Below, piece after piece: positions 58,205-64,000 of a stretch of DNA of 64,000 nucleotides. The stretch's first letter is position 1; every line of letters starts with the position of its first letter. The notes below the pieces were generated by a model. It made no database searches, was not told where the DNA came from, and saw only the letters and a list, made by a program, of their open reading frames with translations. Position numbers and translations under genes: made by a program. The stretch lies in contig NZ_CP021650.1 of assembly GCF_002176815.1 (NCBI RefSeq), forward strand, positions 1 through 64,000, written 5' to 3'. Origin of the DNA: Acidovorax sp. T1 (GTDB lineage: Bacteria > Pseudomonadota > Gammaproteobacteria > Burkholderiales > Burkholderiaceae_C).

Positions 58205-59572
58205 ATGGAGACCCCACCCCGCGCCCCCGCCCCGCATCCGGCCCTGCACCCGGCCCCCACGGACTCCGCATGGCAGGTGTTCCTCACCTTTCTGCAACTG
58301 GGTCTGACCGCCTTTGGCGGGCCGGTGGCCCACCTGGGGCATTTCCGCCAGGCGCTGGTGGTCCAGCGCCGCTGGATGGACGACCGCCAGTACGCCGACC
58401 TGGTGGCGCTGTGCCAGTTTTTGCCCGGACCGGCCAGCAGCCAGGTGGGCATGGCCCTGGGGCTGTGGCGTGCCGGGCGGCTGGGGGCACTGGCCGCCTG
58501 GGCGGGGTTCACCCTGCCGTCGGCATTGCTGCTGATCGGCCTGGCCTGGGGCCTGGGGCAATGGGCTCATGCGCTTCACCCGACGCTGCTGCAAGGGGCA
58601 TTGCACGGCCTCAAGCTGGCGGCCGCGGCGGTGGTGACGCAGGCGCTGTGGGGCATGGCCCGCACCCTGTGCCCCGACACCCCGCGGCGTCTGTGCATGG
58701 CGGTGATCGCGGTGCTCGCCTGGGCCTGGCCTCAACCCGGCATGCAGGTGGGGTTGATGGCCGCAGCCGGTGTGGCCTGGGCGCTGTGGGCGCCAACCCC
58801 TGCGGCCCCCCACACGGGCACAGCCAGCCCCCCCATGCGTTGGCCCCTGTCACGGCGGGAGGGGGCCCTGTGGCTGGGTGCACTGGCCGCCCTGTTGCTG
58901 GGCCTGCCTGCGGCCATGGCGCTGTGGCCGGGCATGGCGCTGGCGGTGGCCGACGCCTTTGTGCGCACCGGGGCCCTGGTGTTTGGCGGGGGCCATGTGG
59001 TGCTGCCCCTGCTGCAGGCCGAGGTGGTGCCCAATGGCTGGGTGAGCGATTCGGTCTTCATGGCGGGCTATGGGGCCGCGCAAGCCGTGCCGGGGCCGCT
59101 GTTCACGTTTGCGGCCTACCTGGGTGCCGCCCTGGCCCCGGTGGCCAGCAACCTGGACCCGGCCCCCGCCTGGCTCAGCACCCTGGCGGCCCTGGGCTGG
59201 GGTTTGCTGGCCCTGGTGGCCGTCTTCACCCCGGCGTGGATGCTGCTGGCCGGATCACTCCCTTTCTGGGAGCAATGGAAGTCCACCCTTCTTGCGCGGA
59301 AGGCCATTTTTGGCATCAATTCAGCGGTAGTGGGTTTGCTGGCGGCGGCGTGGGTGGACCCGGTGCTCTCGAGTGCGCTGCACAGCGTGGGCGATGGGGT
59401 GCTGGTGATCGCGCTGCTGGGGCTGCTGCAAGGCGGACCGACCCGCGGCAGGGCTGGCACCTCGGTCGAGCCATCGGCAGGCCCGGTGTGGCGGGCATGG
59501 CCCGCCTGGGCGGTGGTGGGGCTGGCCTGCGTGCTGGGCAGTGTGTTGGGTGCGTTGCCCGGAATGCTCTGA
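58205..59572 (+). CDS. chrA: ChrA-type chromate ion transporter
   Basis: 455-residue membrane protein of the CHR superfamily, long form with two homologous halves. Each half has the family motif: FGGPVAHLGHFRQALVV (about 37-53) and FGGGHVVLPLLQAEVV (about 260-275), with PGP motifs QFLPGPASSQ and AVPGPLFTFAAYLG. ChrA exports chromate and confers resistance; some members have other anion roles. No chrB, chrC or chrF lies beside it. 25 bp after phnN; convergent with the IclR gene. Confidence 0.92.
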   Translation: METPPRAPAPHPALHPAPTDSAWQVFLTFLQLGLTAFGGPVAHLGHFRQALVVQRRWMDDRQYADLVALCQFLPGPASSQVGMALGLWRAGRLGALAAWAGFTLPSALLLIGLAWGLGQWAHALHPTLLQGALHGLKLAAAAVVTQALWGMARTLCPDTPRRLCMAVIAVLAWAWPQPGMQVGLMAAAGVAWALWAPTPAAPHTGTASPPMRWPLSRREGALWLGALAALLLGLPAAMALWPGMALAVADAFVRTGALVFGGGHVVLPLLQAEVVPNGWVSDSVFMAGYGAAQAVPGPLFTFAAYLGAALAPVASNLDPAPAWLSTLAALGWGLLALVAVFTPAWMLLAGSLPFWEQWKSTLLARKAIFGINSAVVGLLAAAWVDPVLSSALHSVGDGVLVIALLGLLQGGPTRGRAGTSVEPSAGPVWRAWPAWAVVGLACVLGSVLGALPGML

Positions 59573-59590
59573 CCGGCGGGTGCCCGCCGG
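59573..59590. other. GC hairpin between convergent chrA and iclR-type genes
   Basis: Perfect 8-bp arms CCGGCGGG/CCCGCCGG with a 2-base loop directly behind the chrA stop. No T-run. It may act as weak bidirectional terminator. Confidence 0.5.
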
Positions 59591-59592
59591 GC

Positions 59593-60432
59593 TCAGCCCC
59601 CCATCCCCGGCACGCACGAGGCTGGGGCCCCCAGGCGCAGGCTCAAGCGCTGCCCCACCTCGCGCAGCGCCTGGGCCTGCGGACTGCCGTCCGACACGTC
59701 CATCAAGCCCGACGGACCCATGGCCGCGATGGCCAGCGCCAGCCGCCCAAAGCCGTCGAACACCGGCACCGCCATGGCTGAAATGCCCATCAGCAATTCC
59801 TGGTTGACCAGGCTCAGTCCGGTTTGACGCACCCGCGCCAATTCGGCGTGAAAGGTGGCATCGGCCCACGCGGTGGGCTCGCCTTGCGCCACCAGTGCGG
59901 CCTGCACCAGGGCAGGCTCCATGAAGGCGGCAAAAATCTTGCCGGTGCCGGTGTGCCGCAGCGACGCCGGAATGCCGTGGCGCATGCTGACGTTGACCGC
60001 CCGCGGCCCCTCTTCCACCCGCACGATGATGGGGCCGTTGCCACCCCACACCGCAGCAGAGACCGTCACGCCCAGCGTTTGCGCCAGCGCGGGCAACTCG
60101 GCAATGGTCAGGCGCACCGGGTCCACCTGCTGCAGGCTGATCAGGCCCAGCTGCACGGCCAGCTGGCCCAGACCGTAGTGACCCGAGACGGGGTCCTGCT
60201 CCATCAGCCCCAGCTTGCAGAAGCTGACCATGTAGGGGTGGGCCTTGGCGGGCGTCATGTCGGCGTCGCGCGCCAGGTCTTTGAGCGCCATGCGGCGCCC
60301 CGAGCGGGCCAGGGCCTTGAGCAGCTGCCCGCCCACCTCCACGCTCTGGATGCCACGGGAGGTGCGTGCGCCATCGTCCATGCCTGGTTCGGCATCGGGC
60401 GGCAATGAAACGGATTCGGAACGCTTGGACAT
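59593..60432 (-). CDS. IclR-family transcriptional regulator
   Basis: 279-residue regulator: N-terminal IclR winged helix (GGQLLKALARSGRRMALKDLARDADMTPAKAHPYMVSF, about 33-70) and C-terminal effector domain (AVNVSMRHGIPASLRHTGTGKIFAA ... VPVFDGFGRLALAIAA). IclR proteins of this type often respond to aromatic compounds. Divergent from the metallo-hydrolase gene, with a palindrome between them; it probably controls the three-gene cluster to the right. Confidence 0.9.
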   Translation of the reverse strand: MSKRSESVSLPPDAEPGMDDGARTSRGIQSVEVGGQLLKALARSGRRMALKDLARDADMTPAKAHPYMVSFCKLGLMEQDPVSGHYGLGQLAVQLGLISLQQVDPVRLTIAELPALAQTLGVTVSAAVWGGNGPIIVRVEEGPRAVNVSMRHGIPASLRHTGTGKIFAAFMEPALVQAALVAQGEPTAWADATFHAELARVRQTGLSLVNQELLMGISAMAVPVFDGFGRLALAIAAMGPSGLMDVSDGSPQAQALREVGQRLSLRLGAPASCVPGMGG

Positions 60433-60528
60433 GCCTTGGATTGTCGCGTCACTGGCCCAGGGGTCACACCCAAGGGTTTACACCTATCGAACGCATTTGA
60501 CTAAAACAAATTTCAAACCCACAATCGC

Positions 60529-60560
60529 TTGACATTGATCAAACGAATTCGTTGATTACA
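60529..60560 (+). promoter_or_regulatory. Candidate promoter and IclR operator before the MBL gene
   Basis: -35 TTGACA at 60529-60534 and an AT-rich -10 candidate around 60553-60558. The palindrome ACGAATTCGT (60543-60552) within ATCAAACGAATTCGTTGAT lies between them, as expected of a repressor site. Confidence 0.6.
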
Positions 60561-60583
60561 AACTCACCCACCACCGAACGCCC

Positions 60584-61543
60584 ATGAACGCCCCCAAGAC
60601 CTTTGCTTCTGCCGCCGACCTGGAAGTCAAGAAGGTGAGCTTCGACAAACTGTCGGACCACGCCTACGCTTACACCGCCGAGGGCGACCCCAACACCGGC
60701 ATCATCATTGGCGACGACGCGGTCATGGTGATCGACACCCAGGCCACGCCGGTGATGGCGCAGGACGTGATCCGCCGCATCCGCGAGGTGACGGACAAGC
60801 CCATCAAGTACGTGCTGATGAGCCACTACCACGCCGTGCGCGTGCTGGGGGCCAGCGCCTACAACGCCGACCACATCATCGCCAGCCAGGACACCTACGA
60901 CCTGATCGTGGAGCGCGGCGAGTTCGACAAGGCCAGCGAAATCGGCCGCTTCCCCCGCCTGTTCCAGAACGTGGAAAGCGTGCCCCCCGGCCTGACCTGG
61001 CCCACCCTCACCTTCACCGGCAAGATGACCCTGTGGCTGGGCAAGCTGGAAGTGCAGATCCTGCAACTGGGCCGTGGCCACACCAAGGGCGACACCGTGG
61101 CCTGGCTGCCGCAGGAAAAAATCCTGTTCAGCGGCGACCTGGTGGAGTTCGACGCCACCCCCTACGCTGGCGACGCCTACTTCAAAGACTGGCCGCAGAC
61201 GCTGGACAACATTGCAGCCCTGAAGCCCGAAAAGCTGGTGCCCGGCCGTGGCGCCGCGCTGCAAACGCCTGAACAGGTGCAGGCGGGCCTAGCCGGCACC
61301 CGCGCTTTCATCTCTGACCTGTACAGCAACGTCAAGGCCGGCGCTGAACAAGGCGAAGACCTGCGCAAGGTGTACGAGCGCACCTTTGCGGCGATGCAAC
61401 CCAAGTACGGCAACTGGGTCATCTTCAACCACTGCATGCCCTTCGACGTGACCCGCGCCTACGACGAAGCCACGCAGTACCCCGACCCGCGCATCTGGAC
61501 GGCCGAGCGCGACGTGGCCATGTGGCAGGCGCTGGAAGGCTGA
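60584..61543 (+). CDS. Metallo-beta-lactamase-fold hydrolase
   Basis: 319-residue MBL-fold protein. The first metal motif reads SHYHAVRVLG (about 84-93), so H-x-H is kept but the usual D-H that follows is replaced; GRGHTKGDTVAW (about 163-174) and FSGDLVEFDATPYAGDAYF (about 183-201) supply the later His and Asp ligands, and FNHCMPFD near 286 a final His/Cys. Gene order with a VOC protein and a flavin hydroxylase suggests a role in aromatic breakdown; reaction unknown. No signal peptide. Confidence 0.83.
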   Translation: MNAPKTFASAADLEVKKVSFDKLSDHAYAYTAEGDPNTGIIIGDDAVMVIDTQATPVMAQDVIRRIREVTDKPIKYVLMSHYHAVRVLGASAYNADHIIASQDTYDLIVERGEFDKASEIGRFPRLFQNVESVPPGLTWPTLTFTGKMTLWLGKLEVQILQLGRGHTKGDTVAWLPQEKILFSGDLVEFDATPYAGDAYFKDWPQTLDNIAALKPEKLVPGRGAALQTPEQVQAGLAGTRAFISDLYSNVKAGAEQGEDLRKVYERTFAAMQPKYGNWVIFNHCMPFDVTRAYDEATQYPDPRIWTAERDVAMWQALEG

Positions 61544-61671
61544 CGCCCGCCAGCCCGCGCCACCGCACCCAGGCCAGCCGCTGAGGTTGGCCGCCCCAAA
61601 TTCAAAGCTTTTTGAGCCTTCCACGCAGGAAGGACGGCATTGTTCGCTCTCAATTTTGAAGGAGACACCCC

Positions 61672-62220
61672 ATGAAACTCGAACGCATCCACCACGTGGC
61701 CTACCGCTGCAAGGACGCCAAAGAAACCGTCGAGTGGTACGTCAAGCACCTGAACATGGACTTCGTGCTGGCCATCGCCGAAAACCAGGTGCCCTCCACC
61801 AAGGCCCCGGACCCCTACATGCACCTGTTCCTGGACGCGGGTGCCGGCAACATCCTGGCCTTCTTCGAGCTGCCCAACTCGCCCGCCATGGGCCGCGACA
61901 CCAACACCCCCGACTGGGTGCAGCACATCGCCTTCAAGGTGGACAGCGTGCAGACGCTGGAAGACACCAAGGCCCGTTTGCAGGCCGCTGGCGTGGACGT
62001 GATCGGGCCCACCGACCACACCATCTTCAAGAGCATCTATTTCTTCGACCCCAACGGCCACCGCCTGGAACTGGCCGCCGACGTGGGCACACCCGAGATG
62101 TACCAAAAGCTCGACGAAGTGAAGTGGGACATGCTGGAAGAGTGGTCCCAGACCAAGCAGGCCCCGCAGCACGCCGCCTGGATGCACGAGCGCGAGTTCA
62201 ACCCCGCCACCCAGGCCTGA
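61672..62220 (+). CDS. VOC-family (glyoxalase/dioxygenase-fold) protein
   Basis: 182-residue vicinal-oxygen-chelate protein with two beta-alpha-beta-beta-beta modules. Likely metal ligands: His7 or His8 in RIHHVAYRC, Glu in LAFFELPN, His in VQHIAFKVD (about 84) and Glu in HRLELAADV (about 139). Could be a ring-cleavage dioxygenase, an isomerase or lyase of the aromatic pathway. GAAGGAGACACC precedes the start. 27 bp before the monooxygenase. Confidence 0.85.
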   Translation: MKLERIHHVAYRCKDAKETVEWYVKHLNMDFVLAIAENQVPSTKAPDPYMHLFLDAGAGNILAFFELPNSPAMGRDTNTPDWVQHIAFKVDSVQTLEDTKARLQAAGVDVIGPTDHTIFKSIYFFDPNGHRLELAADVGTPEMYQKLDEVKWDMLEEWSQTKQAPQHAAWMHEREFNPATQA

Positions 62221-62247
62221 GCCCGGCCCCGCACGCGAAAGCCGCCC

Positions 62248-63027
62248 ATGCTCCAAACCTACACCTACCCCGAATTTGCCTACCGCCAGAGCCCCGAGCA
62301 GGCGGCGGGCGAGGTCAAGCGCCACCCGGTGGTCATCATCGGCGCGGGCCCCATCGGCATGACCCAGGCGCTGGACCTGGCCGCCCGCGGCGTGGCCAGC
62401 GTGATCCTGGACGACAACAACACCGTCAGCATCGGCTCGCGGGCGGTGTGTTACGCCAAGCGTCCGCTGGAAATCTGGGACCGGCTGGGGCTGGGTGAAG
62501 GGTATGCCGCGCGCGGCATCCAGTGGAAAGTGGGCAAGGTGTTCTTCCGCAACGACCTGGCCTACCAGTTCGACCTGCTGCCCGAGGCCCACCACAAGAT
62601 GCCCGCCATGATCAACCTCCAGCAGTACTACCTGGAGGAAGAGCTGGTCAAGGCCTGCGACGCCCACCCGCTGGTGGACCTGCGCTGGAAGCACAAGCTG
62701 CTGAGCCTGGAGCAAACCTCGGGCACCGGTGACGACGTGGCCACGCTCACGGTGGAAACGCCCGACGGCGTGTTCAAACTGCAGGCCGACTGGGTGATTG
62801 CCGCCGACGGTGCCAACAGCGACACCCGGCGCATGGTGGGCGCGGACTTCACCGGCCACTTCTTCCAGGACCGTTTTCTGATTGCCGATGTGGTCATCAG
62901 CCAGACCGAGTTCCCCACCGAGCGCTGGTTCTGGTTCGACCCGCCCTTCCACCGCAACCAGAGCGTGCTGCTGCACAAGGAGTGCGACAACGTCTGGCGC
63001 ATCGACTTCCAGCTGGGCTGGGACGAC
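62248..63027 (+). pseudogene. FAD-dependent aromatic monooxygenase, 3'-truncated
   Basis: N-terminal about 260 residues of a class A flavoprotein hydroxylase (MhpA/PheA-like): GAGPIGMTQALDLAARG Rossmann motif (about 32-48), DDNNTVSIGSRAVCYAKRPLEI and ADGANSDTRRMVG (DG motif, about 192-204). Family members are usually 500 residues or more, so the substrate-binding half and FAD GD motif are missing. The gene is cut at about 63028 by the end of an IS91-type element; the few codons after that are not native. Confidence 0.88.
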
Positions 63028-63046
63028 GGATAGGAAATTCAACCGC
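63028..63046 (-). other. oriIS-like terminus of IS91/ISCR-type element
   Basis: Read on the reverse strand: GCGGTTGAATTTCCTATCC, close to the remembered ISCR oriIS consensus GCGTTTGAACTTCCTATACC. It lies 168 bp behind the transposase stop, at the break in the monooxygenase gene. The flanking tetranucleotide reads GTCG, not the usual GTTC or CTTG. Confidence 0.65.
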
Positions 63047-63213
63047 ATGAGGCCAAGTATGGCACGAGTTTTGGGCCTCGAAACACGTTCGGCCAAGGAA
63101 GGTTGAGCGCTCGCTTGCCGCTCAATGGCAAGAGCTTGGGAGGCAGTATGCATTTGGGCCTGGCGCGCGCGCAGCTGCTTCCCCGCAGCGATGGATACCG
63201 CCGCTTCACTGGG

Positions 63214-64000
63214 TCACCAATTGACGCGCTGGTCTACCTCGTCGGGTTGAGCTGCCAGATCCCAATCCGGCTCGCCTTGCGCACCATCATCCACCGGCGC
63301 GTCGCAGCCCTCCCACAGCGGTGGCCCGCGTGCCGGGGTGATGTGCGGGGGGGCAGACTCCACCCCGATGTGGTTCAGGATGTGGCGGATTTCGGCGCTG
63401 TGGGTGATGAAGGCAATGATGCGCATCTGCCCACCGCACATGGGGCACAGCAGCGGAAATGCCTCGTAGATGCGGGCAATCAGCACCGCCCACAAGTAAT
63501 GCGCCGCTCGCTTCGGGCGTGCTTCAGGTTCGGGTGTGGGTGTGGCCGCGTTGCCCGGCGCCGCCACCCCAGGTACGCCCGCGCCAGGTTGTGCAGTCTC
63601 CACCGTGGCTGGTTGCGACGCAGCAGGCTGAGCCAGCGCCGTTACCGCCGCTCTCAGCGGCGAGTTTGGTGCCAGCACACCAAAGTAGCGGTGCCGGTGG
63701 GTGCGTGGCGGTGGCACCAGCGCGGCGATGCGGTCGATCAGTTCCAGCGGTGTGAGGTGCAGCTCATCTGCCTTGGCACCACGCTTGTCACTGGTGGGCT
63801 CGCTGCGCTGTTTGGCACAGCGGTACACCAGTTTGCTTCCCTCTTTGCGTAGGCGCTCCATGGAAAACGGTGGACGCGCGCAATAGCGCAGCAGCCGCTC
63901 CAGCGCAGCGCGGTCGTGGGCTTCGATGCAGACACCGGCGTCCACCGAGAAGCCGCTGTGTTTGTAGCCCAGCATGTCTTTGGCGTCACAGTTCTCCAGC
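63214..64000 (-). CDS. IS91-family transposase, 5' end outside window
   Basis: C-terminal 260 or so residues; the frame is open to the window edge. LERLLRYCARPPFSMERL (about the first third), LELIDRIAALVPPPRTHRHRYFGVLAPNSPLRAAV and CPMCGGQMRIIAFI (CxxC) are the typical C-terminal half of IS91/Y2-type transposases. The catalytic Tyr region would lie at or before the right edge of the window. Ends with an Asp/Glu-rich tail. Partial only because the window stops; not shown to be broken. Confidence 0.85.
   Translation of the reverse strand, partial: LENCDAKDMLGYKHSGFSVDAGVCIEAHDRAALERLLRYCARPPFSMERLRKEGSKLVYRCAKQRSEPTSDKRGAKADELHLTPLELIDRIAALVPPPRTHRHRYFGVLAPNSPLRAAVTALAQPAASQPATVETAQPGAGVPGVAAPGNAATPTPEPEARPKRAAHYLWAVLIARIYEAFPLLCPMCGGQMRIIAFITHSAEIRHILNHIGVESAPPHITPARGPPLWEGCDAPVDDGAQGEPDWDLAAQPDEVDQRVNW

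Larger units (their letters stand above)
63028..64000 (-). mobile_element. IS91/ISCR-type element, partial (runs past window end)
   Basis: Element with oriIS-like end at left and a leftward-read transposase whose N-terminus lies beyond the window. Elements of this class transpose by rolling circle and make no target duplication. The 63050-63213 stretch between end and gene holds no other gene. Confidence 0.72.

Noticed and set aside
60584..61543. phnP
   Set aside because: It is an MBL-fold protein but lies in a different operon, under IclR, is longer than PhnP and lacks its HxHxDH motif.
63103..63852. 249-codon + strand frame opposite the IS91-type transposase
   Set aside because: Antisense shadow of the transposase C-terminus.

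Overview
The first 42 kb read as an almost complete conjugative backbone of an IncP-1 plasmid, most likely the beta subgroup (R751-like). The evidence is gene content, gene order, lengths that agree with remembered R751 values (TraC about 1448 aa, TrfA1 406 aa, KorB 349 aa), upf30.5/upf31.0 genes after trbP, and a dense set of KorA, KorB and KorC operators. The last 22 kb are accessory DNA of beta-proteobacterial (Comamonadaceae-like) style. The host cannot be named from the sequence alone; IncP-1 plasmids are broad host range.

Layout. 1-14.1 kb is the Tra (DNA processing) region: traC, D, E, F, G, I (with traH nested inside it) and J read leftward, then oriT, then traK, L and M read rightward. 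14.3-20.6 kb is the central control and partition region, all leftward: kfrC, kfrB, kfrA, korB, incC, korA, kleF, kleE, kleB, kleA. 20.6-22.7 kb is korC-klcB-klcA (KlcA is an antirestriction protein). 22.75-23.3 kb is a parDE-type toxin-antitoxin pair. 23.3-24.6 kb is oriV, with ten TrfA iterons and two DnaA boxes. 24.65-26.3 kb is trfA and ssb. 26.4-40.0 kb is trbA and the complete mating-pair-formation operon trbB to trbP, followed by upf30.5 (OmpA-like), upf31.0 (Dam-like DNA methyltransferase) and the resolvase gene parA.

Accessory region. Next to parA lies a terminal inverted repeat of the Tn402/Tn5053 type (42073), followed by a MazEF-like toxin-antitoxin pair, a Tn3-type resolvase and a truncated ORF. 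An IS3-family element (43824-45119) ends that remnant. On its right it has cut away the 5' part of a polyphosphate kinase 2 gene. Then comes a carbon-phosphorus lyase gene cluster. phnG-H-I-J-(GNAT)-K-L-M, a hexapeptide acyltransferase, an endonuclease/exonuclease/phosphatase-fold protein and phnC-D-E read leftward. phnF, a DUF1045 (2H phosphoesterase) gene and phnN read rightward. Two near-identical PhnF-type palindromes, one at the phnF/phnG divergence and one before phnC, suggest a single regulon for uptake and breakdown of phosphonates. No phnP is seen; the DUF1045 or EEP protein may do that step. A chromate transporter (chrA) follows, then an IclR-regulated aromatic-type cluster (metallo-beta-lactamase fold, VOC protein, flavoprotein monooxygenase). 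The monooxygenase is cut at about 63028 by the oriIS-like end of an IS91/ISCR-type element, whose transposase runs off the right edge.

How it works together: the backbone replicates (TrfA/oriV), partitions (IncC/KorB), is globally repressed by KorA/KorB/KorC/TrbA, evades restriction (KlcA, ArdC-like TraC) and transfers itself (Tra/Trb). The accessory segment would let a recipient use phosphonates as phosphorus source and possibly tolerate chromate.
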